This document shows positions 22,421 to 34,860 of a stretch of DNA of 64,000 nt, piece after piece. The notes beneath the pieces were generated by a model. That model had not been told where the DNA came from. It worked only from the letters and a program-made list of their open reading frames with translations, and did no database searches. The stretch covers positions 19,112,203 to 19,176,202 of the forward strand of contig OZ007576.1 of the NCBI GenBank assembly GCA_963931925.1, read 5' to 3'. The position numbers and the translations under genes are program-made. The stretch's first letter is position 1; every line of letters starts with the position of its first letter. This DNA comes from Onchidella celtica. Taxonomy: Eukaryota > Mollusca > Gastropoda > Systellommatophora > Onchidiidae.

Positions 22421-22775
22421 GGACACGTTGGTCAAGAGGTTAGGTGCTCGCATGTCATGTCTAAAGTGCAGAGTTCAATTCTCGGTCGATGCAGGTATGT
22501 TGGAATTTTGGGGGAGAATTCCTGTCCCTGATCCTATGGTAGATAGGATCGAGCACCTAGTCTTATCGGATAAGAACAAAAATCTCGGAGGGTCCGTGTG
22601 CACTTTAAAGATACCTTGGCAGTTGGAAATCGAGAAGAATAGGCCGATGCCCAGGCAAAATTTGAAAATAAAAATTCCTACCATAAAAACACATAAAAGC
22701 ATTGACAAGAAAAATAAAACAAGAAAAGGGAGGTGTAAATGCCCAGAGCGGCGAACCTCCTGAAATAAAGACCTA
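22421..22775 (+). mobile_element. tRNA-derived SINE (family F), copy 2
   Basis: Worn copy of 20352: GTTGGTCAAGAGGTTAGGTGC as box A region, GAGTTCAATTCTCGGTCG as a damaged box B, then the shared body CCTGTCCCTGATCCTATGGT and TTAAAGATACCTTGGCAG. Confidence 0.82.
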
Positions 22776-23682
22776 AGTGAAATCGAGACTTTGTTAAAAA
22801 GGTTCCGTTGCTGTAATGAAAGTTTGAGAGATGCTCTATTGCGTTAGTTTCGTCATCCCGTTCACCGGCATAATTTTGGCGAGTTTGAAATATGACTAGG
22901 CCTACCTCGTCATAGGCAGATGGATGGTGGACGCATCTGGTAGAGCCTCCTACTGTCCTATCATAGTTCTGTTACCTCATTCTGTCTTTGGTCTTACTTC
23001 TTCCTAGCACAAGCTGACCGTCAGTGTGCTTTTCTCCATAATCAAACCCAAAACCTCATCACAGTTTGTCGAGAGAACCATATTCTCACAAAGTGACGTA
23101 TCGAGATCTTGTGTGAGTTTTAAACACAGAGTCGTTAAAACCCCTCCATGCTTGAAGCCAGATCTCACCGGTTTTCCCCGAATAAATTGTTTAGATGAAT
23201 GTCTCCCGACATATTATGGAATCATGGATTCATCCACACACATATTTTGTGTGGGTCAAGAAAGTCAATATCTTTATTGTTATGAGTACTAAGCACCACG
23301 AGGTCGTTTAAAAGATAAATGATCGATTTGAAAACATATATAAATTAATATATTATTATGCTTGTCCCATTTCACTCTCGACAAAATTTTCAAAAGTTTC
23401 TTCTGGTTACCAAATCGTTGCAAACGATTTCAAATCCCAATGATCTGTTGGGAGGTCAAAGGCTAGATGGGGGGTCAGTATGAACAAACTAATGTTTTCT
23501 CTGACTGTTTTGTGTCGCATTAATCTTAGAAAGAAAAATACGGCGCTGACTTTTCAGAGCTGGTGTTGAATGTGTTGTTGTGTACCTGGTGATGATTGAC
23601 GGCTCTTGTCACCGTCTGGGCTTGGCCGGGATTTTGTACCAACTTGGAATGTGCAAGTTTGCTACTCATGTCCTCTGTTGTT
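22776..23682. other. Gene-free intergenic DNA
   Basis: No supported coding frame or recurrent repeat. Confidence 0.5.
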
Positions 23683-23860
23683 GTTTGTTCCAACTCCATT
23701 TTTTTTTTTTTTTGGTACGTCTGAGAAATTCGACGTTAAACGTTCGCGGCTTTAGTTATTATGATAAGAGGTTGGAATAAATCGGAACTGTGAAACCAGC
23801 TTGAGAAGTGCCACAACGCATTTTTAACAAGTGTCAAAGTGTGCGTTTGTTACACGGTAC
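23683..23860 (+). repeat. Family T repeat, uninterrupted copy
   Basis: TTGTTTGTTCCAACTCCATT, a T-run, GAGAAATTCGACGTTAAACG, TTCGCGGCTTTAG, TAAATCGGAACTGTGAAACC and ACAAGTGTCAAAGTGTGCG. Serves as the empty-site reference for the family B insertion at 10547. Confidence 0.7.
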
Positions 23861-25378
23861 CTCTGTTTTAGAAAATGGAGATAAAACAGACAAATACTAT
23901 GGTCGTGAACTTATAAAACCAGATAAAAGTGGGGAATGGGTGGGGAGGGGGTGGGGAGGGCCCGAAAAAAGAGGAGAGGTGGGGAGGGTCAGAAAAAAAG
24001 GGGAAGGAAGACCAAGATGACGAATAGTACCAACCAAACGATGATTAATTAGTTTAAAGGATTTTACAATCAAGTTACATTTTGTTACATGTGTATTCAA
24101 ATGTTTAAATTGTTATAGACAGCAAGGAGCGGAAAGGGTGAGTGATGGTGTACGTTTTTCTGTTTTTAATTATTTTTTTTTTTAATGTGTCTTACTTGTG
24201 TGTGTCTTGAATTGAGCCTATAATAAACTTTAACTTTATTGAATTGAACTGAATTGTAGTGCATTGTTGAACAGCGGATAGATATCTGTGGAGCACGAGC
24301 ACTAAATAAAATGATCACAGTAATACTTCCCGCCCCCGGTTTATTTTACAAAATGACCTCCCATTTTTAGTCGCAGCAATGTGTACGTTTTTATTCTGGC
24401 AATTTCTCGATCTTTTAGATCCATAGTAGCTGCACCTTCAGCTGTTAATATTAAACAAAACAAAACAGACACACATACACGCACACAGAAAAACTGTGGG
24501 ATTTGATTTTTTTGTTCATTTCTTAAATTTTCGGTCTGTTACATGTTTTTGCTGTTCAGTGAACCGAAAGCTTGAGTTGTCTTTCCTTTTCCTTTGCTTT
24601 CTTGTGTTTTTTCTGTCTCGTTTCTTACGCCAGACATACAATTGTTGTCTCTTTCTTTTAGTCACATTTTGTCCTTCAACACTTGCACACAGGGAGTACA
24701 GAAATGCACAGCACCATAAACACGAGAAGAGTTCTTACTTGTTTATTTCTGAAAATATTTAGCAAGAGACCATTAGGCCTGTATATCTCCAAGAAGTAAG
24801 TTTTAATGATTTTTCCTTCTTGATCTGTCCTTCAAGTTGTTGTTTTTTTTTCTTTCCCTCTCCTTTTCGATGGCACTGCTGTTTTTGGTATTAGTACTTT
24901 GTTGTTATCTGGCAGTCCATAATGTAGTGTTGCTCAAATAACTGGCTTTGTCTTTCTTTACCAGGGTTGTCTTTTGGGTTATAGTTAATGCATTAATTTT
25001 TCATTACTTGCTGACTGCTCGCTTGAGAGACTGGGGAGGCAGAGAATGGGAGAAGACGTGGGAAAAGAGGTTAAATGCTAAAGCTGTACGTGCAGAAGAC
25101 AAAGCAATGGTCAGTGATAGTATTCTGTGCTTTATCCACTTCCCGTACTGGTCACGGAGCGGAGCAATCCACACGCCCGCACCGGGGTTGCGCCATCGCT
25201 ATCAAAATATTTTCTCGCCACCATCTTTTAACCATAACCAATAAAAACTGAATATTGCAAGAAGGCCTTTACTAGGGTGACATTGTTACTGTTATACCTT
25301 ATACCTAATCGGATTGATTAATTGAATTAGTTGCTTGTGTTGATTTGGAGTGGCACTAGTCTCTAATCTGTCCTTCAT
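23861..25378. other. Gene-free intergenic DNA
   Basis: Includes a G-rich stretch (23933-24000) and a segment near 24560-24600 (GAACCGAAAGCTTGAGTTGTC) that resembles 38567-38590. The frames near 24500-24760 and 24950-25240 have no recognisable domain. Confidence 0.5.
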
Positions 25379-25580
25379 TGCTGTAATGTTAATGACGTGA
25401 CGATAATTATATTCAACAGTCACAAATTCTCGCCAAGGACAAAATTTAATGATTTCATTTAGTCATTTTATTCCGTCTTCTCAAAGTTCGGTTTCAGAAC
25501 CACTGTAATTGTTCCACAGTTTGATTCGCTGCTAGGAAAAGACTATTACAGATTTCCCCCTTAATAATGCTTGAAATTAA
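25379..25580 (+). repeat. ~200-bp dispersed direct repeat, copy 2
   Basis: GCTGTAATGTTAATGACGTGACG to AGACTATTACAGATTTCCCCC. Counterpart of 21655-21865. Confidence 0.7.
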
Positions 25581-27300
25581 CAAGTACCCGCTATTTGTGT
25601 CATGTTGTTATTTTGTTTGTGCGCTTGATTAGTTACAAAGATGGTTGATTGGGCAGTTAGATGGGAGATGGTTAGGTCAACACTCCAGAATATCGTCAAT
25701 CAGAGCAGGGTTCATCATTTATTTATTGCTGTTTCGGGTGGATTTCAAAAAAGATTAATTCAGAGTGCTCTATCACTGCTAAATTTTTATTTTTTTTTAG
25801 GTCAGGATTAGGCTGTGTTTTCATGTGTACGGAAACTGAAACGTCAAAAATCCTTCAAGTAGTTTTCATGTGTACGGAGACGCCGTTTAGGCACGCATGG
25901 AAACTCTTTTGTTTTACCTCTTGATGGATTTTTTACTTTTCCTTCATCGTTTCCATTCACATGAAAGTACAGCTTTATAGTTTTATGGAAGAGTTACTGT
26001 AACTGGCAAAAATCAGTTGGTATCCCTAACACAGGACATGCGCCACACTCACAGACACACACATTAATAACAATAACAACAACAAAGTAGAGTGTCAAGT
26101 AAAATGCGCCATATGCATTATTTACATTGAATTGAAACACTGTCCTCAGCGAGGTAAAGTTTCAGCATAAATAAAAGAAAATAATATTGAATGTCAACAG
26201 CTTTGGTGAGATAAATGTGGTTGTATATTCTGTACTACAATATATTTCTCAAAGCCCTCCTGGCAGTTCACACCCATGGTTTCCGAACTCAGATACAGCT
26301 CGAAAGCAACGGCTACAGGGAAGGCAATACCAGCGATATCTTGTTAGTACAAGACATGATTGATTCTCGACCTTTTTGTCCCAAACCCCACTTCAAGCTT
26401 CCAGCAGAACGTACGCTCCACCATGATCGGACAAAACTTAGCATACGTTTTCTACAAAACGTTTACCTGTACAGTTAATTTAAGTTACACTATGAAGATT
26501 TCTATGAAAAATCCTTACACATCCTTCTGAGGTCCCAGGCCCCACCAAAGCATATTGCCATGCCCCATCTTTAGAAACACTGTTCTACGAGATCTCTGGG
26601 AAATAGTTTAAAATGATCTTTTCCTCTTATTTAAATTCAGTGTCTTATCAAAAAGTTGCAAATAATCATTCTAGTTCTCTTCTCAAGACGATGCCCAGAA
26701 CTTTTGAAACCGACAACAAGAATATTATGCCAATGTGTTCAGAGATTATATTTTGCCAAATGTCAAGCCCGAATGAAGTGAATTTAAAAAGTTCTCCCAG
26801 TCTATCGTCGCCGCCTCTGTCATTTTCGTAACTGTTCGGTCAACAATGCTTTTGAAGACAAAGTTCTTATAATTTCCCGTTCACGGCAATTAAGACTTTG
26901 ATTATTATTATCAAAGTTTCTTCATTTCTTGACAACTTCTACGATTCTGATCGCCTTACAGGCGCTCTTAAACCTCTTTCTCATTGTACAGGAGCAAAAT
27001 ATGAACAAAAAACAGAGAGGGGACTGTAGTATGTCAATGTTCTGCTGTTACACATTTGTCATAATATATACGTACAAACAAACGGGAGAGAACTTCTGGC
27101 TTTACAACATTTTTGTCTCCCTTTCTGCGCACTGGCTGACTCTCGTTTGTTACCGCTCGAACTTAAAGACTTGACAAAAATGCAAGTAAATGGTGCAGAT
27201 GGTATGTACAGGCATTGTGCTTTCAGCGATCCCACCGGTGCATCGTGTAGACAGGCTTGTTTTAACCCTACAGACGACCAGAGTACTGCGCGCTGCCTTG
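25581..27300. other. Gene-free DNA upstream of the T-box gene
   Basis: No recognisable protein frame. This could hold regulatory DNA of the T-box gene, but no site can be named. Confidence 0.45.
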
Positions 27301-27984
27301 TACCGCTGAGTTATCTTTCTTTAGCCGTGCACGACTCGGCCACGTGGGCTCCTCCCACTTTAACATCCTTCCGGTGTGAGAGATTTCATGCTAGTCCTAC
27401 AGCTCTGGCATCCAGCGCACGGAACATGTTGGGGGTTTGGAATACTGGAGAAGCACCGCCTGCCAGGAAGACAGACAGTAGCATGGAGATCTTACCCCCC
27501 TGAGGCGCCAGCCAATCAGAGGTCTGGATTGATTCCTCGCCTCTCTGTCTCGCATGGCACCAAGGAAGGTGTCGATACGGCGATCCGGATGTCGGAATGT
27601 AACGTAGGGCGGGCCAGTCCCGTCATCAGCCTCTCATTTGTCAACTTCACCTCCATTTTATCACGCCAATTGGCTGCAAACAGAGGTCAAGCAACGCGAA
27701 GTAGGGAAAACGTAAGAGTTAGTCGACGAGAGAAAGTGCGAGGGTGGAAAAAAAATATATAGCAAAGTGGAGAAAAGAATAATTGTAGAGCGCGATGTGA
27801 TGTGACGAAGTTTTATATGTATCATTACAAAAAGCGGAGCGAACAGTGAGAGTGAAGTGAGGACAGGCGAAGACTTGGGACCGCGGAAGGAAGACCCCCA
27901 AAACTGTTATCAACTCAACGATTGATGAGCAGAAGGGGAAAAGGCCAAAACTTGTCGATGTCGACAGAGTAAGAAGGGATTTTC
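27301..27984 (+). promoter_or_regulatory. Candidate promoter and 5' UTR of the T-box gene
   Basis: More GC- and CpG-rich than its surroundings. It contains an E-box CACGTG (27341-27346), a CCAAT box (27512-27516), a GC box GGGCGGG (27607-27613), a palindromic CCAAT site GCCAATTGGC (27665-27674) and a TATA-like AATATATA (about 27755-27762), some 220 bases upstream of the start codon. An in-frame TAA lies 12 bases before the ATG, so the coding sequence does not extend upstream. The transcription start is not determined. Confidence 0.5.
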
Positions 27985-28291
27985 ATGGACGTTATTAGTC
28001 CCTTGTCACCTCGTGCTAAAGATTTCAGTATCGCTTCTCTCATGTCTGGGCCCGTGGCGTTAGATTCAATGTTAGTTAGTACTAGCGGTGGTAGTAGTGT
28101 TAATTCCAGCGCTGTTCTGGGTGGTGCTGCTCCCATTGGTAGTGCTACTAGTAGTGGTGGTGGTGGTGGTGTTACTCCTGGTGTGATCAGTCACTGCGTT
28201 AGTGCCGGAGTTCCAGCACAAAGATCCACGGATTGCGTGTTTGACTGGACACAGGTCCAACCTTACAACACGGCTATAAATTCCATGGAAG
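27985..28291 (+). CDS. Tbx1: T-box transcription factor TBX1/10-like, exon 1 (eh1 motif)
   Basis: ATG at 27985 opens 102 codons plus one base. The protein begins MDVISPLSPRAKDFSIASLM: residues 14-20 (FSIASLM) form an eh1 motif, the Groucho/TLE co-repressor docking peptide found near the amino end of several T-box proteins. A Ser/Gly/Val-rich low-complexity linker follows (about 30-70), then DCVFDWTQVQPYNTAINSME. The exon ends in AAG before GTAAGA at 28292, a near-consensus donor, in phase 1. The phase matches the acceptor at 51334. The -3 base is T, a weak initiation context. The protein would be a nuclear DNA-binding regulator. The subfamily comes from exon 2; eh1 alone would also fit TBX20 or TBX15/18/22. 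Additional exons inside the intron cannot be ruled out. Confidence 0.78.
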
Positions 28292-28622
28292 GTAAGAAAC
28301 GACACACCTACCTGTGCATGCCCTTCACTTTGTAAACCATCTTGTTTTGTTGCCATGTAATTTCTGGTTCTCTGTCGAGCAACGCCAAATAAACACACAA
28401 TGCATTGCTCGCTCTCCACAGGTAAGTAGAACGTTTCTTAACAAATTCTTGTGTTGTATCAATCTTACTGGTATGGGTAAAGGTGAGATTCCTAATGTAA
28501 CTTTTTTTAAAGTCATTAACTTGGTCGATTATGTCAGTGTGAATATTCGGAAAAAGGTTCGATTCACTATTTAGTTTCGTCAGATGGCCACGAAACCTTT
28601 TGTTAACGAAATTCCTTCAATA

Positions 28623-30299
28623 ACTTTTTTTTGGGGGGGGGGGGGGGGGGACTGGTCGTAAATTAACCCTATTTTAGCCTTCTGGCCAAAACAAAAACAC
28701 CACTTTTTATCGAAAACACTCGGTATGTATAATTAATACAGAGGAAATGCTGGAGGTTATGCAGGTGAATCGTTTTATATGCAAGTCTGAAATGTGTCCA
28801 ACATAAAATTTTAAAAGCCTGAAATGTCAAAGTGTCCAACACAAAGTTTTAACAACGCTATTCAAGGTTTTATCATCATTAAGTCCCCTCATACAGTTAA
28901 GTTTCTCACCGCAAAGTTCATAGAGTCTATGTACAGGCTAGTTTGGTTTTTGTCGTTGTCGTTGCTTCTACTTTTAGTTGTTTGTTCGTAAAATCATAGA
29001 TCAAATATATAAGTAAGATTTCTGAAGTTTGAATTTTGATATACTGGACGGCAAACTCTATCATAATAGGGCAGGTTAAAGGCGATGATGTAGAAATCAG
29101 TAACGGGTGCACGACGGTGTTTACAGCAGCTTATTTTATCCTGAAGTTATCACGGCATTCATTACCCCATAACACACTTTTTAATCAAAGGTTATGACTT
29201 TGTTCATTCATTTACCGTGGACAATGTTGTTGTTTGGTTGGTTGCTGTTGTTTGTTGTCGTTATAAAATTAAATACCTGTATGATAGCTGTTTGTATCTA
29301 CTAGATATGACCGAGACACAGGATACAAAGACCAATCAATTCGGCATTTTCCTTCCATCGACTTGCGCGCGTATCATTGATGCCACAAATGCAACAAGTC
29401 GCACGACACCCCTACATAATTGAACGAAAAAATGTAGTATTTATACGCGCGCAATTTGTGGACATATAGTGGAAGAAGGAATGGTTCGTCTCGGGATTCT
29501 ATGGCTCGGGATAAGATTCTTGAAAACGAACAGTCACCAAGGAATTAACCGTAAGAGAGTTGTTATTAAAATCATTTTTGTCGATCTAGAATCATTCATC
29601 CATTAGATCTAGATCTATTAATTCAGAAACAAAATCTTTTAATAGGTCATTCTCTAGCATTGCCTTCACCTGCTGACGATGTACTGAGGTGTGTTTCACA
29701 TGAAACTGACTATATTTGCAATGTTCTCACCGTTTCCTATGACAGCACGTTCCTCCACTGACTGTTAACTCACCAGTAACAGTTTAGCTCACCAGTGACA
29801 TCTACCAGCATATGTACGCTGTGAAACTATTCATTTCATTTAGATGGTTATTGGAATTATGAAATTTTAGTACCTAGCTTTACCTGCTATTAATGATGAT
29901 GATATTATTTCCTACTTATAATGTCCGCTATTCTTTAATCCCTGCCAATGATAAGAAGAACGTGCTTAATCTTTTTATTAAAATGCACCCTAATACTTTA
30001 CATATCATTGATGTTTGCATTTTTTTTTTAATTGAAAACAATTGTGAAGAAAAAAAAATTCTTTAAAGAGTTATCACCTAGACTCTATTTATTTTAAAAA
30101 ATTGTAACCCATCTGGTCAAGTTGGCAATTAAGTCGGAATTGATTATATTTAAGTTATCAAGTATTATATTCATAACTAACATTATCCACAACCATGGAA
30201 CTGTACTGAGGACGAATCATAATCAACCAAAACGTCAGTTTCGACCAAAATCTCCGTAGGCCAGTGAAAATGCCGTTTTGCGCAGCTCTATATAATTAC
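28623..30299. other. Intronic DNA without recognised features
   Basis: A G-run of about 17 at 28636. Otherwise unique-looking AT-rich intron. Confidence 0.45.
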
Positions 30300-30700
30300 C
30301 AGTTATCTTTCAGAGCTAGCGGAATCATACCAGCCATCACGCACCTTAAGTTCGGTAGACGCGAAACTTCCTGAGACACCCACAGTCAGACTATGGCTTG
30401 ACGAAAATACTTTTTCTCTTGGTGTGACTGAATTGTGGAATATCAGCATTGACACCAGGCAAAGTGAAAACATCTAACATCTAAAAATAGGCTCAAAACT
30501 GAATTGTTTAGGACTGTTTTCATTGAAACTGTACGATTCCACTTTTTGGGCTCAGAGGTTTGAGGATGAGAGAAAATCAAGTGTTTATAAATGTGTGTGA
30601 GTGGGAGCATAATGAATTGATTTTATGATAATCCTGGTTTTAATTTTAGTTCAGCGCCTTAAAGGACATCATTTTTTTGTAGATTTGATCTCTATACGAG
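30300..30700 (+). pseudogene. Decayed LINE carboxy end
   Basis: The frame near 30430-30540 reads ELWNISIDTRQSENI, stop, then LKIGSKLNCLGLF, resembling the W-N-S-L-P...R...FK..LK..LF tail of non-LTR reverse transcriptases. A 3' UTR-like stretch ending TTCAGCGCCTTAAAGGAC follows. Strongly decayed. Confidence 0.4.
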
Positions 30701-31280
30701 TTAATTATTACATTACATTAGATCCACATTATTAAACAGTTTATCACAATTACATTCAGCAGCCTACAAACAGTGAAAGAGCTTCCAAAAATAATATGTT
30801 TATGTACCAATATAAAACTATGAATTAAATAAAGTGGTTACCCAAATCCGTGTGTTAGTTCTGCTTTGCAGACGTTTATAACGTCCAAACAGAAAAAAAA
30901 AAAAACTCACTGAATTATGCAGAGACGAATTTAGAGATTTTTGGGAAATATCTAGACATCTCAACATGACGAAACGATTTTTTGCCCCTTTTAGCAGTGA
31001 ACACCAAACCTTGAGCAGAATTCCTTGCGATTCATAACTCTTTTTGCTTCGATGACAATTTCCTTTCAATGAGATGAGAAAACAATGCACTCAATCAGAG
31101 GATGAATTTGCTGGCTGTTTATTTTTTCTTTACCCCTCTTGTCTCACCTTTTTATGTGCATTACGTCACATCCATTGTTTTGCTCTTTCCAAAATAACTG
31201 TGGTGGTTCATTTTCCAAGACAGATTTATTAGTTGTCTTTCAATCTTCTTGGTGGGATCCTCACGGTGTCTTTTCTCGAG

Positions 31281-31562
31281 GGCTGTTGTTACTTGTACGT
31301 GCGGTCCCCAAGTCTTTTGCTCTAAGGGCATGTACGCATAACGTACCTATCCCTAACCTTGTCCTTTTCCTCAACCCTAAACCATATCGAACCCCTAGCC
31401 CTGCCTCCTACCTTTACAACCAAAACACAGGAGGAAAACAAACAGAAAATCTGAAAGAAAAAGTAATTGGTGATGCCCCCCTCTTCTTGTTAGGAGTATT
31501 TCGGGAGGAGCTCTCTCGCTCTGGAGTCATAAAATTATTTAAAATATGTACCCTTGTTGTCA
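31281..31562 (-). mobile_element. Family A MITE, copy 4 (right end missing)
   Basis: Starts GGCTGTTGTTACTTGTACGTGCGG, with TTTTGCTCTAAGGGCATG, CCATATCGAACCCCTAG, ACACAGGAGGAAAACAAACAG and GTTAGGAGTATTTCGGGAGGAG. The expected terminal ACGTACGT...GTAACAAC is absent, and a family D fragment follows at once. Confidence 0.78.
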
Positions 31563-31565
31563 GTA

Positions 31566-31603
31566 AAAAAAAGCGGAGCGGACGCTGTGACAAAAGCAGT
31601 TAC
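31566..31603 (+). mobile_element. Family D foldback fragment
   Basis: AAAAGCGGAGCGGACGCTGTGACAAAAGCAGTTA matches the right terminal repeat of the family D element at 43783-43984 (AGCGAAGCGGATGCTGTGGACAAAACCGC). Only one end is present. Confidence 0.6.
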
Positions 31604-32059
31604 TCTTGACCTCAGAACGAATGAATGCAAGGGGAATCAAACACATTTTTTTCCTGTTATTGCTGTTGTTGTTGTTGTTTTTAAGTTATCATTGTATTGT
31701 CGTTATTATTATTGATTTCTAATTCGCTATGCCCTTCCCGTTCAACGCGGCATCAAACGACATAATTGTGATTAAATACCAAAACTAATGACTTCGATGA
31801 GAGAGTCAGTCTCTGGGATGAACAAAGGTCTCATTCTGTTATCTGGTTGTATTGCCTCTGTAAATCAGTAGAATGGATTTGTCTGACACTAAAGGTATGG
31901 AACTGATTCAGATTTGATGATTACTTTGGTTTTCCATTTATTTAAATATAAAAATTTTAATACTTTTTATTATGAGAAAGGATTTATTTAAAATTAATTG
32001 TTGTTGGTACTCACGATATGTCATGAGAAGTGTGACGGCTAAGGATCAAAAAGGTCAGT

Positions 32060-32255
32060 TGTCACAAAAGAGCGTCTACGTGTGTGAAACTGGAAGTTTG
32101 TATGGATGAGAGTGCGTGTTTTAGTATGAGATTTGGAAAGTGTATGCATGAATTATTGATGCAATGTACAGCGCATTGAGTAATAATTTTATTAGAAATG
32201 CGCTATGGAAATTCTATTTATTATTAGTATTATTATTAAAATAAGGTTTGGAAAA
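32060..32255 (+). repeat. LINE 3' end with (ATT)n tail
   Basis: TGTACAGCGCATTGAGTAATAAT, AGAAATGCGCTATGGAAATTC and an ATT-rich tail. This arrangement (a GCGC stem-like pair then trinucleotide tail) is typical of LINE 3' ends in molluscs. Class not resolved. Confidence 0.5.
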
Positions 32256-32879
32256 ATCCACATTTTAAAGTTTGAAAGTCCATAGACTGAAAAGAGGATG
32301 TCTTATCCAAATTTGCTCCTATTGCTCGCCAACGGTTAGTTTTTCACTTATTCGCTATGAGAGGAACAAAGCTAAAGATATCAGCTAAGAGCTGAGGGAG
32401 GTAACCATAAAACTTGCATTTTGTGACAACTGACGTGCTTCCCCCATAGCCTTCATATGATGTGGTTCAAATTACCGTTTATGGCAGCGGTTATTGGTAA
32501 AATTATAAAAACATGGATCCAGGCTAACAAACAGATAAAAATAATAATAACAAAATGTCTGATTTCACCACTGGGTTTTGCAATATTCTGGAGAGTGGCT
32601 GATACCTTGAAACGCTTGAAATAAAATTTCGATTGGGTCAGATTTAGATGAAGAGAGGCCCTAGGCTATTCTAGCTGTGAGGCCCCTCCCAATCACCCAC
32701 CACCATCCCTGAAGGAAGATGGAAGTGTTTTCAATCATTTGAGTAACGCCAATGATAATAATGACAGCTGTTTAAACTTCGAAAGAACATATTTTTTAAG
32801 TTGGAAAATTACAAAAGATTTGTCCTCAAACTACAGTGAATTGTAATAACAAGAAAAGGCTACGCGTGTCATAAAATAT

Positions 32880-33092
32880 TACGCAGTCTGGCCAGAGGCG
32901 GCGAGCGCCCATAGATTTTGAGGCCTTAGGCTTCAGCCTACCTAGCCTAACCATCCGACACTGCCATCAAGGCGTGAGTACCATTAATTACATCCAGCGT
33001 GAGAAATCAACGATGTCCTACCCCCACGGCCTAGTGAGATTCGAACCGGAGGATTCCCCACACACATTGGGCCGTTGCACCGGCCGAAAGTG
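32880..33092 (-). mobile_element. tRNA-derived SINE head, minus strand
   Basis: The minus strand reads GGTGCAACGGCCCAATGTG then CCTCCGGTTCGAATCTCACT, a box A-like and a clear box B (GGTTCGAATCT) at tRNA-like spacing, then a non-tRNA body. Not repeated in the window. No cloverleaf is evident, so I do not call a tRNA gene. Confidence 0.5.
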
Positions 33093-34100
33093 TCGAAAAA
33101 TAATTGTGTAGAAGACGAAGCAAAAACCAACTGCACGCAGAATTTACAGTTTTTTCAATAAACCACAGAAATTCTATGGGATCGCACCAGGGCTTGAAAA
33201 CAAACTTTAAATTTCAATGTTAAGAAAAAAAATGTTTGCTACAGTTTTGGGGGTTTTTTTTTGTATTTGGTTTTGGTGGTACATTTTACATGTTTTTCGA
33301 GAGAAGTTTGCAAACATTTTTTTAACTGTCTTGGATTAATTATACCTCGACATGGGCATTGAATTGTTGAGGTTAAGAGATAATATGTAGCCAGTGACCG
33401 CTCATAACTTATGCTACCCTGAGTATGACAAAGTTCTAACTCCCTTCCATCAACTTTTGAGAAATTGATGAGTGAAGTTTGATGTGCTCATAGCTTTTAG
33501 AGATAAGACTCTTGCCTTGTTAGTAATACTCACAAATTACATACTGCTTGATTATGTTTGTCTATTTAAAGAGTCTGTACAGAAACAAAGATTAGTTCAC
33601 AAACCAGTTAAAATATTCTACTCTTAAGGAAATGCTAGCTTCCACTTAAGGACGTTGGTAACTGTGCTATCCACAGTGTGCTCATCTCTACTTTACAATA
33701 AATCCTTTTGTTTGCATTTTCCCTCACAAATCTGGACCACTTCATCATTTCTGCTAGTTCTACCTTCAAAAGATATTACAATTTGTATATGTGTTTGTTA
33801 TTGTTCTTTTTATCGTTGATGGAGATTAACTGATGAATTTTTTTCTATTCAGTTTTTCTTTTGGTACCACCCCCACCCCGAGCCATTTTTTTTTTTAATG
33901 TCACGTCATTACATTGGGCAGTTCAGTCTGAGATCAAAATTAAAAAATAAGGATTAGACCCGGGAAACTATTGCCGATTTATCTGTGCTATGTCAAATGA
34001 AGTTTTGGTTTGATTTTGTTCTCATTCGCTGGCCCGTCTTTTGAAATTGTTTACTGGTAGATTACTGTCTTCTTCCTCCTTCTTCTTCTGCTTTTTCTGC
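33093..34100. other. Intronic DNA without recognised features
   Basis: No gene or recurrent repeat seen. Confidence 0.45.
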
Positions 34101-34104
34101 GTGT

Positions 34105-34195
34105 GTGTTGTTGTTGTTGCTGTTGATATTGCTATTGTTGTTGTTCTTGTTGTTACTGTTATTATTGCTGTTGCTGCTGTTGTTGTTTGTTGTTG

Positions 34196-34226
<31 letters not shown>

Positions 34227-34241
34227 GTTGTTGGTTGTTGC

Positions 34242-34273
<32 letters not shown>

Positions 34274-34295
34274 GTTGTTGGTTGTTGGTTGTTGC

Positions 34296-34330
<35 letters not shown>

Positions 34331-34345
34331 GTTGTTGGTTGTTGC

Positions 34346-34430
<85 letters not shown>

Positions 34431-34431
34431 C
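34105..34431. repeat. (GTT)n microsatellite with GTTTGTTGTTGGTTG interruptions
   Basis: About 325 bases. The interruption GTTTGTTGTTGGTTGTTG recurs several times, giving a higher-order pattern, followed by a pure (GTT) run. The frames on both strands (poly-Leu, poly-Val, poly-Asn, poly-Gln) are artefacts. Confidence 0.97.
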
Positions 34432-34860
34432 TGCATTTTCTTAAGCCCGAAGAGCTTCCCGAAATCTTGTGTCTTTTTAGGTTTCTCATCTATTTTTCAT
34501 ATAACTTCAGCGTCCATGCGGTGGTTCGCTGGTGTGTGCCTCTGGTAACATCTCCGTCTGTCCTAGTATTCTATTAAATCTGTCTATGGCCTTACTTTTT
34601 CCTTGCACAAAGTGATCATTATCGTGTGATCGTGCTCTCTCTCTAACTCAACTGCAAGTCAGCTACCCATGCTCCATCTTAAAGACTTGCAAGATTGTTT
34701 TTCACAGCTTTGTAACTTTGAAGACATCACATATTTTTTCATTGTTTCCTATATCAGGTAACAGTTTAGGTTCCATAGCATGATGATGTACGTATTTCAA
34801 GTCGCCATTGTAAAACACAGTAAAAGTTGACAACCACTTTCTTGTACCTTCTATTATATA

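Noticed and set aside
27147..27762. Open frames upstream of exon 1
   Set aside because: No protein family resemblance; local GC content and promoter-like sites explain the openness.
34041..34577. Long open frames over the GTT repeat on both strands
   Set aside because: Pure microsatellite translation (poly-Leu, Val, Cys, Asn, Gln, Thr); both strands lack stops because of the trinucleotide.
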